The notes beneath the pieces are model-generated. The model had not been told where the DNA came from, ran no database searches, and was given only the letters and a program-made list of their open reading frames with translations. The translations under genes and the position numbers were made by a program. From positions 28,418,710 through 28,482,709 of the forward strand of contig CM032120.1 in NCBI GenBank assembly GCA_018894105.1: a stretch of 64,000 nucleotides of DNA. Reading direction: 5' to 3'. This DNA is from Jacaranda mimosifolia. Taxonomy: Eukaryota; Streptophyta; Magnoliopsida; Lamiales; Bignoniaceae. Of the stretch, positions 15,960-32,131 are shown piece by piece (positions within the stretch are counted from its first letter, which is position 1; each line of letters begins with the position of its first letter).

Positions 15960-18900
15960 ATCATGTGCACCATCGTCGCTGTCGTCGTCCTCCTCATCCT
16001 CACCCTCAACCTCCAACTCTTCGTCATCACCTATCACTTGATTGTTTTCTAGATTTATATTTCACAAGGTCCCTCAATATCAAGTAAGTCTCCAGTGGGA
16101 TTGGTATTAACAATTGTATTGACTGTAGTAGGTAGTTCTTGTAAAGCTACCTCCACAGTATGACGTTTATCCACCTACTTCTTGGTCTTATTTTGATCAC
16201 AAACCGCCAGTGGATTTTATCTCTTTTAGCACTAGGATAAGGAATATAATACACTTGATATGCATATTGAGCAATGATAAAAGGATCAAACTTTAGATAT
16301 TTTTTATTTTCTTTGATCTTAATGATATCATACTCTTTGTTTATCTTGATACCACAGTTAGTTACTAAATCGAACCAATTACAATTAAAGAGAAAACTTT
16401 GTTTTTAGGTACACCTGGATACTCTAGTAGGATTACTTCTTTCATTTTTCCATAAAATTCTGATGATCTTTCACCTTTGAGATACACTCCAAAATTACAC
16501 GTCTTTTTATACTCTACCAACAAATCTGTATGAAATACATATCTGTTAACAAAAAAATGACACCATGTCTTGACTTGTCTCATAGGATCCCATGCTATAT
16601 CCTTCAAATATTGATTTTGTATCATATTTTCTGAAGTGTGCACCTATAAATAATAGCAAAGATTTGAATAATTAATACAGTTTTTATTAGTAACAAAGAA
16701 AATTATTATTTAAAATTTTTCTATACTTAGTTTTGGAACCAATTTACAAAATGATTCTCAACATATTGCTCTACTTGAAGGTCGCTGAGGAAAGGTCAAT
16801 AATGTCGAAGGGATGCTTTATACATCCTAAAATATATTCAGTTTGAACACTAGTTTTCTTTTTTTCAATTGGAACTTATTAATTAAAAATGAATTTATAT
16901 TGAATTGGAAAGGCGCTTACTCGAGAAAAGGCACAACTTCATCACAATTTAAAAAAACTTGCAATGAGGCAACTTTCAACTCAACATCATTCAACTATCT
17001 AACACTTACCACCTAGCCGTCCAGTTTGATTAAAATCTGATGGAGTACGTGGTTGTTGATCATTGTATCCCTCCTTTTCATTTCATTTACTTCTTGTACT
17101 CCTTGATTGAATGTGAGACACAAAGTAATACGATGAAAAATATGTTGATTCTTGGCCTAGATATGCCTTACATATAGATCCCTCAAATTTAGCTATATTT
17201 TTTACCATGCCTTTTAAATCATGTAAGAATCTGAAAAATGAAAACATATAATTATAAATATTTAATTTGTATGTAATACTTATAGTATTTACACATTAGA
17301 TTAATTATTTACCTCTCAAAAGGATACATCTATCTATATTGTATAGGCCCACAAACAAGTGCCTCATACGGTAGGTGTACCATCAAATTCTCCATTGAAT
17401 CAAAAAAATCTTGTGGAAATATGTGTTTCAACTTACACAAGATAACCAAGATTTTTTTTCCAATTGCAATAAATTATCTTCACATAATTCTATTGCGCAC
17501 AATTCTTCAAAAAATTGGCTTAATCAGTTAGGGGCCTCCACACATTTTATGGTAGCAAATTGAAAGCACTTGGTAGTACCCATTGCGTAAACACAGCAAT
17601 CATGACTCTTCAACCTATGCAATTTCAATTTTATTTTATCAACGTATCTTGCTAAATTTGAAGCATACCTATCCAGCATTTTAAGATCCTCTAGCCAAGT
17701 ACACAACTCCCGCCTTTGGTCTATAGTTAAAGAGAAACAGGCTTTGGGTTTAACATATTTTCCATTCGATAAAAGTATCAAATGTAACCCTGATCTCCTA
17801 CAATATTCCTCCCAGTCAGATCTTGCCTTCTCATTGTCCTTAGTCTTACCTTTGACATCCATCATGGTGTTAAGCACACATTCAAAGATATTCTTCTCAA
17901 TATGTATAACACCCAAATTACGACGAACCAAATTATCTTTTCGATAAGGCAACTCCCAGAATATACTTTGTTTTGTCCAATTATGTGATACATCATATCT
18001 AGATAATTTACCAAAAGTTACTAACAAGTCAGTAATTTTGGGAATATTACAAATCCTCTCCCATATTTGTTGATCAGTCAATCTAGGAGGTGCCTCCGAT
18101 TATTCAATCCTTCCCTTATAAAATGCATCTCTATTCTTCCTAAACATATGATCTGTAGGCAAGAACTGACGATGACAATCAAACTATGACACTTTTCCAC
18201 CATTCTTCAGTCTAAATGACTTAGTTTGTTTCATACAAATTGGACATGTTAATTTTCCTGCAATCATCTAACCTGATAGCATGCCATAAGCAAGAAAATC
18301 ATTGATCGTCCACATGAGAGCTACCCTCAATTGAAAGTTTTATTTTTTGAAAATGTTATAAGTTTCTACGCCCTCTTCCTATAACAACTTCAACTACTCA
18401 ATTAAAGGTTGTAAATACACATCAATTCTACTCTTAGGATTATGTGGACTAGGTATTATACAAGTTAAGAACATGTAAGGAATTGTTATGCATAATTTGG
18501 GAGCCAAGTTATATGGAGTTACAATAACCGGCCAACATGAATATGGTGTAGTAGATTGACTAAAGGGGTTAAATCCATCTGCACATAATCCAAGCTTGAC
18601 ATTACTTGGTTCAGATGCAAAATTCGGATGAGTTTCATCGAAATGCTTCCAAGCAAACCCATCAGAAGGATGACATAAAATACCAAAACTTCCTTTGTTT
18701 TCAAAGTGCTACCTCATATGCTTGGCTGATTTCAAAGATGCATATAATCTTTTGAGTTGAGGAATTAGGGATAAGTAATGCATCCTTTTGTAAGGAATTT
18801 GCTTTCCCGTTCGATGACTCATTACAGTTGGTTTAAAATGGGGATGATTGCAAAACTTACATTCATTCAGACTGACATTAATTGTATAAAACAACATACA

Positions 18901-19593
18901 ACCATTAATACAACAATCGATCTTTATAGCCCTAATTTTGAAACCAATTTCTTTGCTTGGTAAAATTTATTCGGGACATAGTTTTCTGAAGGATTTAATA
19001 AGTTTTGCCATTCGATCAAAGCATCCTTGAGACATATTGTAGTCAGATTTTAAGCACATCATTTGTAGAGTCATAGACAACTCATAATGAGTTTCACAAC
19101 CTGACCACAACGGTCATTGGGCAGTAGCCAACATGTCATAAAAGGCTTGACCATCTACGTTTGGAGGTTTCTCTCTATTCGAATTAATGCCTTTCTCATG
19201 ATTAATTTCAGTACAAAAACTAGTTCACATAGCATCATAAACCATGTTTTCATACTTATTGTTCGTGGCATCAAAACAAAAATGAGCATTACTAGGAGCT
19301 GCTATATGCACATTGAAATCCAGAGGTTCAGTCTCCCCATGTACAGTCCAATACTAATAATTAGGCTAAAACCCATATTTCAATAAATGTACATGTACTT
19401 CATCATGTGTCAAAATTTTTAGATTCTTACACTTTGAACAAGGACACCTTATTCCTCCATCTTTCAAACATTGAGGTTGGATGGATGCATAATCAATAAA
19501 AATTTTCACCCCAACAACAAACTTTCTTGTATAGTCTTTTTGATTTGGCAAGAGCCTGTTATACATCCAACTATGTTCAACATGAATATCCAT
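15960..19593 (-). pseudogene. CACTA TNP2-type transposase
   Basis: A broken coding region on the minus strand with domains in the usual CACTA order. First is the transposase-associated domain (19,593-19,366; GGIRCPCSKCKN, LLKYGF). Next are TNP2 pieces at 18,897-18,709 (LIPQLKRLYASLKSAKHMR) and 18,704-18,519 (a DYVQMDLTP variant of the family's cadGFnPF motif). Then comes 18,081-17,524 (SIFWELPYRKDNLVRRNLGVIHIEKN). A DUF4218-like part lies near 17,450-17,330 (FPQDFFDSMENLMVHLPYEA, with Trp replaced by TAG just before MYPFER). A DUF4216-like part lies at 16,643-16,365 (NFGVYLKG, ILLEYPG). An acidic Asp/Glu-rich tail follows near 16,030-15,955. Several stops and frame changes separate the pieces, so it is non-functional as it stands. 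Confidence 0.85.
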
Positions 19594-19752
19594 GTTTTGT
19601 AAAGAAGTAAATTCATTAAAAGCGATTTCAATTTGAATTATGCAAAAGTAATTTTATTATAAATATTTTGATTTTGATAAAACTATTTGATTATTTACTT
19701 TATTAATGTATGTTTGTTGGAAAATAATTGCTTATAGTATAGTATAGTACAA

Positions 19753-19798
<46 letters not shown>

Positions 19799-19799
19799 T
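19753..19799. repeat. (ATT)n microsatellite inside the CACTA element
   Basis: About fifteen ATT units without interruption, located upstream of the transposase start. Confidence 0.9.
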
Positions 19800-21339
19800 A
19801 GAGATGAATACATTTGGAAAATAAAAAAAATGAACTCATATCGACAAAAGGATGTAAGGATGAGCTAACAATTGAAGTGGGTAAACAAATTATTTGGATA
19901 TATTTGATTTGGGATATTAACATCCACTATGCCCTTTTTAGTATAGGATAATCTCTTGTTTGATATGGAAGATGAGATTTGCAGGCCGGCCCATAATTTA
20001 TCCAAAACCTGCACTGTAAATGAGATTAATAGCTATTGAATTAGTGAGTTTGGGGATGAGATTATGTAATCTCAACCCTATTTGAAATTTGATTAGGATG
20101 TAAATACCAAAATTATTCCTCAAATTCAGGTATTATTCTGCATTTCATGATTCCTCTAGCAAGAATTTTTCACCAAAGACTATTATCACAAAGATAATAA
20201 TGTGTACTAAACACTTCCCTAAAATAAGATATCCAAATTGCCCAAAAAAGAAAACTCAACATAATGAGTAGCATCATTTCAATTGAAAACAATTAATAAT
20301 ATTTGTAAACACATAATGACACATAAACGCTCCCCCTTATACTCATTATCATCATACAAGCAATTAAAAACCAATCAGCAATAAATGAGAAGGCTCCACC
20401 CTTTCTTTCAACATCTTATCCTTCTTTCTAATTCTACCAATTCTAAATATTTCTAATATATTGTACTACAAATATATAAAATCAAAATAAGGTATGCAGA
20501 CTTACCTCTAAATGCTCCATAAAACTCAACACTCACAAAATATATCTACCACAGTCGAGACAGCCTACATCATTATGCACATGTTACAAGTGCACATATT
20601 TATTCATAAATCACAATTGCATAAACTAAATTAAAACTAAAAAATTTAATACAATTCAATATATAGTACCATAAAATTTAACTCAATCAAAATTCTAATA
20701 AATTTTTTAATTTAAATAAAAACATAACTCTAACAAATATAGCAACATTTAACAAGAATATAAAATTTAACTCAAATTTATTTAATACATAAATCATTAT
20801 TTATGTTAAATCAAATTATATTACTAATAAATAAATTATTATTTGAGTTTAACTAACACATAAATCAAAATTTAACTAACAGAGATAATTAACTAAAACA
20901 TAATAGAGATAACTAAAACATAATCAAATTTAAACATAATTAAGAAAATTACCTCAATTAATGGAGATAATGCAAAATATAAACTCTCCAAACCTGAAAC
21001 AATAAATAAACGGCAGCCATTAGCATTTTTTAAAAATAAAAGTAATTTGTAAAAAAAAAAAAACTAAAAAAATAATATTCCAAATCTGGTCAGTGGCCAA
21101 CAGCAAACTAGTGCACAACCAGCACCTGCCGGCCGGCGACAGCGCCCACCAGCCAACCAATTTAATATAGAACATATTGAAAAAAAAAAAAAAAAAGGAA
21201 GAAGAAGAAGGGGAAAGAAGACATACCTTTTAGGAAAATGGGAAATGTTAGTGTGTCTGGGTGGGGAAGTTAGGGCTTTATTTTCCCACCCAACAATTTC
21301 CATTGCAAATGATTTTTATTTTTTTCATTTTTTTTAAGC
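19800..21339. other. CACTA 5' region, non-coding
   Basis: AT-rich sequence between the transposase start and the subterminal repeats. No conserved coding frame seen. Confidence 0.5.
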
Positions 21340-21651
21340 TTTTGTGACAGAAAAATCCGTTGCAAATGTTAAGTTTTGCAACAAATTTGTATCTATCGTA
21401 AATTTTCTGAACATTTTCAAAAATTTTGATCCGTCACAAAACTTCACGTTTTGTGATGGATGTTTTCGTCGCAAAAGTTGCATTTTTGTACAGAAACTTT
21501 GCGACGAATTTAAATCCGTCACAAAACTTCACGATTTTTACATTTTTTTAAGTTTTTGAAATGGATTTTGCAATGAAAAATTTTGTGACGAATTTTCCAT
21601 TGCAAATTGTGACGATTTTTTCCGTCTCAAAAAACATCTTTTTTAGTAGTG
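21340..21651 (-). repeat. CACTA subterminal repeat block and terminus
   Basis: Repeated 12-16 bp motifs such as CCGTCACAAAACTTC (21,431 and 21,517) and their inverted forms (GTGACGAATT, TTTTGTGATGG) cluster here, ending in TAGTAGTG. In this family such motifs bind the element's TNPA-like protein. Confidence 0.8.
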
Positions 21652-22408
21652 GATGAAGCTCTTATAACTGATGAGATGAGGACTAGGCAGCATTGAGGAG
21701 AAACAAGGTAGGAGGTGTTTGAAGCTTATGGTTGAATTTGATATTCGCAATAACTCAAAATTATTGTGATGTGGGGTTAGAAGTGATCTTTCGAGTTGGA
21801 GGTCAATTCGAGTCACAAGTCTTCCTAATGTTATCGAGTCTAACAGCCTGAAATTCAAAGCACGGTTGTCAAAGGTTGCGGGAGGGTTCTAGCAAGATCC
21901 CTCTAATGCTCAAGTCAACGTATAAGTGATGGAGAGATGAAGAAACTAAGAGAGAATGGATGACAATAATAATATATACATACCTTAAAAATAGAGTAAA
22001 TGAGGTATTTGTACTAGTGCGACATACTAAATAGGGAAAAGTGGCATGGCACAATTTTGGATGCTTCCCGCAGGAGAAATGGAGGGACTAAATTGACTTG
22101 GGTGGCGGATCGATTTAAGTGAAACAAGATCCGGTCCATCCTAAGAGTGTAAGGATCCTCCCATTCAATAAGGACATTTTGGGTATTTGTGGGTCAATAT
22201 TGATACGTTTTGGACCAAATTAATCCATTGAAGTCCAACTCATATATTTAAATTATATTGAGATTTTGTGGATCATTCTTCTCAAGTATGTGCTAGATTA
22301 AATTTTTCGAATCAACCCCCTCATATTCAAATATATTAAATAAATTCTAATATCTATTAATTTAAAATTAATTTCCAAATCCTTCACCCAAATTCAATCT
22401 TATTCTTT

Positions 22409-22617
22409 ATGTTTTTTTTTTTTTTTGAGATAGTATTACAAATGATGAATTTATCATCCTATCAACAAATTAATATTTTTTCTATTCTCAAATTAAACAT
22501 TCAAAGTATAAACTACCAATAAGACATATAAAGTGCACACAACGCAACCACTAGGGATCGAACACAAGACCTCTCACATAATAAGGGGAGACTGATACCA
22601 CTCGAACTACAAGCCAC
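22409..22617 (-). mobile_element. tRNA-derived SINE (copy 2 only)
   Basis: A 209-bp element on the minus strand, flanked by an 18-bp duplication with one mismatch (22,391-22,408 and 22,618-22,635, AATTC[A/G]ATCTTATTCTTT). Its 3' tail is a poly(A) run, seen as T's at 22,412-22,426. On the minus strand an A-box-like TAGTTCGAGTGG lies near 22,599-22,611. A B box, GTTCGATCCC, lies near 22,554-22,563, so it has a polymerase III promoter and a tRNA-like head. Copy 1 has the target once, near 4,537, without the element. Confidence 0.9.
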
Positions 22618-22914
22618 AATTCGATCTTATTCTTTGTAAAAACTGTAAAATAGTAAGAAAATTACTCCTTGACTCCTCTGATTACAGGCATGGACCTTTT
22701 TTTGGCAATCCTGGTCATATTTGAACCATATTAGCTTAGGTTGAACATAAGATTTTGAGACTGGACATCCTATTATTCGGCTCATTAGGCTTCTTGGGAT
22801 ATTGATGAGTATAGCCTCCACAAAGCATCAAACACGTGGATGATAACTTCACAACGCATAAAGCAGTATATTAGGTCGTCTTTTCTACATGTGCATTTGT
22901 GGAGTGCCGACAAC

Positions 22915-23789
22915 TATAATGTATGAACACATTATAAAATTACTCGGTGCAATGTCAGACAATACTGGCCCCTACATGTATAGGACATAGTAATAAAATA
23001 TCAAAAATTAAAATTAAAAAAGATAAAATCCAACACAGTGTTGGACATGGCTAAAGAACCGTGTCCAACATAGTCAATCAGGACACGGCAAGGCTTTTTT
23101 TTTTTTTTTTTAATGAGACTTTACAAAATTTAAGGACTAATAAATAATCTAAAAAAATTTTAAATGGCAAATGAAATTCATAAAAAATCTTACTATGATC
23201 ATAATATCCCAATAAATTTTGATGATTAGACACACTCCGAGAAATTTTTTTTTATAAAAATAGTAAGTGATAATTGAAAATTTGGCACTAAATATATATA
23301 TATATATATCAAAAAAAATTTGATCTATCACCAATAATAATTTTTACACATTTAATAGTGGCAAAAATTGTATTTAAGTTATCATCATCGATAATTGATG
23401 GTAAATCTTTAATGATACGTATAAATCTTTTCAAATGCTATTAGTTGTAATTTTTATATTATCACTTAGTTTTTTATGATTAATATTACATTTTTTTATT
23501 AAAAATTTTCATTATATAATTTACATGAAGCCTAATATTTATTCTTATTTAGGGGATTCGTTGTTATTTGAATTTAAAATATATTTATTTAAAATTTAAT
23601 GTTGATTTTTTTTACTTTGCTTTGATATATATATATATATATATTATAACATATATTAATATAATTTATAAATACTTATATATATAATTATATATATTAT
23701 GATAATTGTGTCGGTATTGTATTGTGTCCTAAAATTTTAAAATTTAATGTGTCACTGTTTTATATCGTGTCCGTATTCAAACATCATAG
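22915..23789. mobile_element. Mutator-type nonautonomous element (copy 2 only)
   Basis: It is flanked by the 9-bp duplication GCCGACAAC (22,906-22,914 and 23,790-23,798). Copy 1 has that sequence once near 5,518. The ends form an inverted repeat: TATAATGTATGAACAC on the left and, inverted, CTATGATGTTTGAATAC on the right. Inside are GTGTCCAACA and GGACACGG motifs and (TA)n runs near 23,290 and 23,625. No coding region. Confidence 0.85.
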
Positions 23790-23947
23790 GCCGACAACCT
23801 ATTTACTTACTCAATAACCCACTACCAAATTAACATCATGAAGGAATTTATTCCACTTAATTTGTTGCACGTGTTCAAGACATCCATAAGTATCTAATGT
23901 TATGTGGTTTGTGATTAATTATATGCGTTCAATCTAATCATGATTTG

Positions 23948-24285
23948 GAGGGCATTTGACTTAAAGTAAATTTTTTTATAAGTTCCTACATCTTATAAAA
24001 TATTTTTAAAATTTATAAAATGTATAATTAAAAAAAAAAAACTCATAAAGTATTTGAATAATATATAATTTTAAAGCTTATAAAATATTAGTAATGATAA
24101 TTTTATAATCAAAAAGATTAAAATTAATGGAACATGTTAAGATCTTACAAGTTCCTAGTATCTTATTGTAAAAGTTTATTAAGTTTTTTTTAAAAAAATT
24201 ATCAAATATTTTTTAATATTTTATAAGTTCTTAATCATTTTGTAAGATGTCTTAAGGAGTTATGAGCTCACCCAAACACCCTCTT
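23948..24285. mobile_element. MITE-like element, GGTGTTTGG family (duplicate 2)
   Basis: Counterpart of 5,676-6,025, with the right end ACCCAAACACCCTC and a diverged left end. Its presence in both copies shows that it predates the duplication. Confidence 0.5.
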
Positions 24286-24289
24286 ACTT

Positions 24290-25700
24290 GAGTGGCCTTT
24301 AATCCGATGATTTTAATGTTACACATACAATATAAGGTCATTGGTTCGAACCTAATAGACTCTGACATGTGCGTGTATAAAATATATATATAAAACAAAA
24401 AGACTAATTATAACTTAATCTCATTTGATATTTCAGCCCTCACAGAATCAGACGTCATTGCCAAATTTGCAACCTTAGTTCGGGAGTCTTTGACAGTTAT
24501 ATGATAAATGTCAAAGTAAATACAAATGGATTGTTTTTAGCTGAATCCATATGCGCTTCAATGCGCACGCGCTGACGCTGGTTTAGAAAAATTCACGTGC
24601 AACGTAACACAGTTTTATATCAACATCTAACTTTTAGTTACTTTTCTCAAACAAAATCATTGATGTAGTAGTATCTTTTTCTAATAGGACATTTTAACTT
24701 TTTTATTGCATGCCAAAAGTGCCATCCTAGACTCTTAGTCAAAATTGAATCAACACTATTATTTTTTAAGAGTCGAATTGTGCATATTGAGGGTACTTAA
24801 GACATTTCATTTTAAATTATAATATAAGGTAATTGCCTAAAAATAAAAAACCTTTTGCTTTTGTGGCTTAAGACCTTCATAGACTTGCTTAATCTTTTCC
24901 CTAATGGCCAAAGCGTGGCAATTCTGCCTGCATTGATTTATTTTATTTTATTTTTTTTAATTATAAAGATTGTATTCTTTTTTTTTTTTTTTTTTATAAA
25001 TAATTTGTTCGCTTTCCACAGGGAATTTAACTTTGTACGAATCTTTCTCAACTATTCCCTTATCCAAATAAAATATTCCTATCTTCATGAAAAAGAAGTA
25101 GCACTGTTGGAGAAAGTTGATGGTACTAGATTATAAATTTTAATTGGAACATCTTTAAGAATTATAATTTTAATTAAAGATATCCAGAAAAAAAATGTAT
25201 AAATAACAAATTTAAAATATTGAAAATACTTGAAATGTGTATTTCCTTTTCATACAGACATTTTTTTATTTGTTTGTGTTTAGGCAATTAAAAAAGAAAA
25301 AAAGAAAGAGGGGCAAATTTATACTATATATAAAGCACTTGGGGTTATCTAAAACTAAGTACCCTCTAGCAGTTGTTTAACATTAGGCATATTATTTAAA
25401 AGACTACTTGTTACTTGTTGAGTAGATTATAATTACGTGCAACCTATGAATATTGATAAACAAGGAAAATAAAGGCACTATTCTTTGTTCCAATTGTGAC
25501 AGTGATCGTGGGTAGAAAGTGGGTGAGGATTCGGGAGCATTGATATGCGGAAAAGTTGAAAATTGTATTAAAAATAATATAAAAATTTAACATATCAATT
25601 TACCTAAAAACTTGTTGAATATGTTTCCAATATAATGCTATATTATAAATTTATTTAAAATATTTATATAATTTAATTAGTACACATAGCATTTAAATAA
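24290..25700. other. Intergenic sequence shared with copy 1
   Basis: Aligns by eye with 6,030-6,985 and 8,420-8,590, then with 9,340-9,560. It lacks the Copia insert. No gene seen. Confidence 0.6.
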
Positions 25701-25703
25701 ATG

Positions 25704-25993
25704 AGTGTCTGAACAATCATATTTTAGACGACTCCAGTCTCCACAGCACTTCTCACCCACTTTTTAGTATATATTCGAATAGCAGTGTTGCTAATTCCTC
25801 CACTAATACTTTACCCTTGTGCCTTGCTGATGTATTTTAACTTTGATTCAGCTCTCTTTATAATAATATCTTTTTTTTTTTTTACTTAACAAAAATTTTC
25901 ATAACTACTTAAATAATTATTTTTTCTCTTTTTTAATATTTTTTCTCCACTTTTTTTTCCTTCTTAGTTTTTTTTTCTTTTACTTATCACTAA
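25704..25993. mobile_element. Unclassified 290-bp insertion (copy 2 only)
   Basis: It is flanked by an exact 14-base direct repeat, CATTTAAATAAATG (25,690-25,703 and 25,994-26,007), and absent from copy 1 near 9,570. The right half is T-rich. I see no inverted ends and no polymerase III boxes. A long direct repeat suggests retroposition or a slippage event. Confidence 0.45.
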
Positions 25994-26299
25994 CATTTAA
26001 ATAAATGCAATTAAAATATTAAAAATTATAGTAATATTTAAAAAAAAAAATAGATGTCTATAAAATTTTAGCGCACACACTTCGAATTTGTCAAAATTAG
26101 CAGTAATTAAGAATTAACTACATTCATTATTTAAAGAGATCATTCAAACACCCTTCAATTAAAACATCCAAATTTCAAACTCTTCAAAGGTCGGTATTAG
26201 TAAAGGGTCATACTTATAATCCTTATGATACACGGATATTTTCAAAAATCATTAACACCATATTAAATATCATATTAGATACAATATGCTTTCAATATG

Positions 26300-26479
26300 T
26301 GGTTTAAATCTTCTATTCCATTTCATATTTCATCTCCTATTCTATTTCATAAAAATATTATATATGTATTGAATATTTCTTTATAAAATATTTGATTGAC
26401 AATCAGATACACTTGGCATAAATACAACAATTTAAAATATAAGATGAAATAAAGAATAAAATAGAGGATTCAAAATATA
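26300..26479. mobile_element. Short MITE (copy 2 only)
   Basis: A 180-bp insert flanked by CAATATG (26,293-26,299 and 26,480-26,486). It is absent from copy 1 near 9,820. The ends are imperfect inverted repeats, TTTAAATCTTCTATTCC on the left and TTGAATCCTCTATTTT when inverted from the right. The target length of 7-8 bp suggests an hAT-type MITE. Confidence 0.65.
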
Positions 26480-27409
26480 CAATATGTGCCCGACATACTA
26501 ATAATATATTCATAAATTAAATAAAAATAAATTATTAACACTTTCAGTGAAATGCCAGGCACAATCAACAATATATCCCACACATTTTGGACATGAAAGA
26601 TAATATTATCTCTTTCCTTTTTTGTAAAAGAAAAACTTTTTGACACACAAACCATATAAGTCAAATACAACACATTAATTAAAATGAACTTGTTTCTTTG
26701 TTTTCTTATTAATATCTTTCTAAATATGTTGCCGATGCATATATATATATATATGGGTGTGTGCGATAACACATATTACATATATATTGTACTTATATAA
26801 TTAAAAAAAATTTGTTAATTGTTTTGAGTCGTGTCATAACTTTAGATTTATATGAGTTCGTTCTTATTGTTGTATCCATATTGTATCATATTCGTGTTTA
26901 TATATCATAATTCATAGCGTCACATTCTCATAAAAGCACCAATCATTTTTTAGTATATTTTCGAGTGAATATTTAAAATATCTCCACCTCTATCTTTTAA
27001 TTCTCATACAATTTACACAGTAACTACTATTTATAGTCGATTTACTTTAAATCTCATTATGATCATTTTATCATAACTTTTTATTTTGAATTATATAAAA
27101 TTCAAATATATATATTAAAATCATTAAAACTATAGCATCATATAAAAAAAATGAAAAAATACTTTATTTATTTTATGCGAACAATTACATAAAATCAGTC
27201 AAAATTACTAGTTCATTAACGTTATCAGATGCTAGTAAAGAAATTACGTAAATAAATTAGTGTCCATAATAATAGAATTTAAGCCTAAAATCTTTTTGTG
27301 CCGGCGTCTTAATAGGACTTGTAATTTGTAATTTGTTGGCGTAAGCACTTACATATTAATAGGACCACTTACCAGAATTGACAACTCTGTTAAAGAATGC
27401 ATGTGGACG

Positions 27410-27700
27410 GAAATGCCATGGGTGGGGTGGGGTGCGGGTGGGGTAGGGTAGTTGGGAATGAAAGCATGAAATGCACGTTGATAGGTCCACAACTTCTTTT
27501 CTTCTTCCTTTACGACCTTTTCGCTGTTGCCATTAATTTCCATTAATTTCTTGCTTTCACTTCAAAGACATCATCATCACAACAATTTCAAGGTGCTCGT
27601 TTTGCAATTTAATTTTGCTCTTGACCGAATCAAGAACCTTCTTCGGCTCTCCGGATAAAAAGAAGGCCCGAAATTAACGCGTGTTACCCTAACAGTCGGT
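27410..27700. other. Promoter-proximal segment present only in copy 2
   Basis: About 290 bp of G-rich then pyrimidine-rich sequence (GGGTGGGGTGGGGTG near 27,420) lies upstream of the OPR promoter. It has no counterpart in copy 1, whose junction is near 11,057. No inverted ends or target duplication are seen, so a deletion in copy 1 is as likely as an insertion here. Confidence 0.6.
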
Positions 27701-27780
27701 TGGAACTGTGCCCATTTTCCAATTGGGTGGAGTAGTTTGACTCGCCACTAAGTGGGCGGTGCGGAGAGTGGAGGCAACGC

Positions 27781-27790
27781 TATAAATAGG
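27781..27790 (+). promoter_or_regulatory. TATA box of OPR copy 2
   Basis: TATAAATAGG, identical to copy 1. A GA repeat after it (27,791-27,808) is longer than in copy 1 and places the first ATG 30 bases from the TATA start, close to where transcription should begin. Confidence 0.75.
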
Positions 27791-27810
27791 GAGAGAGAGA
27801 GAGAGAGACA

Positions 27811-31343
<3,533 letters not shown>

Positions 31344-32126
31344 GCTGCGGCCGCCTAATATCAATGCCTTTCCTGTCAAGCATCACAGGAAGGTATATAG
31401 ATTAGATGCCCTGGGAATATGCTTTCCACTATTTTGATATCCCCCAATCTTTCCTGCCTATCTAGTTAGCTATCAGCATCCTGCTTAATTATTACATTAT
31501 ATGAACCGCTTGTGTGTTTTATTTGAAATCCATAAAGTGGAAAGTGATTATTTGCCTGTTTGAGGAAAGTTGTTCTTCATATGCTTATGGGAATCCTTAT
31601 CAGAATTGGAGGAGTCTTTTGTAGGATCCTTGATTTTACCTTTATGTCATTGCTTGTTTTATTTTTGTAGACATTTTCCTATACCAAGCAAATTTTGTCA
31701 ACAGTCAGAAGCCAATTTACTTGGTGCTTTATTTGGCTTTTTTGTTCTTAACTAGCAGAAAGAGAAATAAATGAACTTATCTATGTAACCACTATACATA
31801 ATGGCATAAGATGGATGGACACAATAAACTAATTACAAGTTCATTCAATTCCCTGGAGCAAAAATTGAGCTTTATTTGATTGAACTTGGGATAGTATCTT
31901 CCAAGAATACTGGAGAAGATGATAGACCATTTCACTGTAATAATAATATATCTTTTCATAAATCATGATAGCTTGAAATGTTTAACTGATTTTCATCTTT
32001 CCATAATATCAGCACACAAGGAGGATCATGATCTTGTGTTCAGATGTAATACTCCATTGATGTAGCAGTGCAAATGAGACGAGCTCAAATTGAGTTTTCA
32101 GAAATCTTTAAACTCAAGTTAGATAG
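31344..32126. other. 3' flank of OPR copy 2 and intergenic DNA
   Basis: The first 200 bases match the copy 1 3' flank. Beyond 31,550 there is no similarity to the window and no gene seen, up to the Gypsy target duplication at 32,127. Confidence 0.6.
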
Positions 32127-32131
32127 GCTAT

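Larger units (their letters stand above)
15490..21651 (-). mobile_element. CACTA (En/Spm) transposon, decayed, left end missing
   Basis: The right end reads TTTTTAGTAGTG on the plus strand, the inverted form of a CACTACTAAAAA terminus, at 21,640-21,651. Next to it, 21,340-21,625 holds many subterminal motifs of the type CGTCACAAAAC and TTTGCGACGAA in both orientations, typical of plant CACTA ends. Transposase remnants lie inside on the minus strand. No CACTA terminus is seen near 15,490, where copy 1 similarity stops, so the left end is deleted or badly decayed. The trinucleotide GAT is present at both borders (15,487-15,489 and 21,652-21,654), compatible with a 3-bp target duplication but weak evidence alone. 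Confidence 0.85.
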
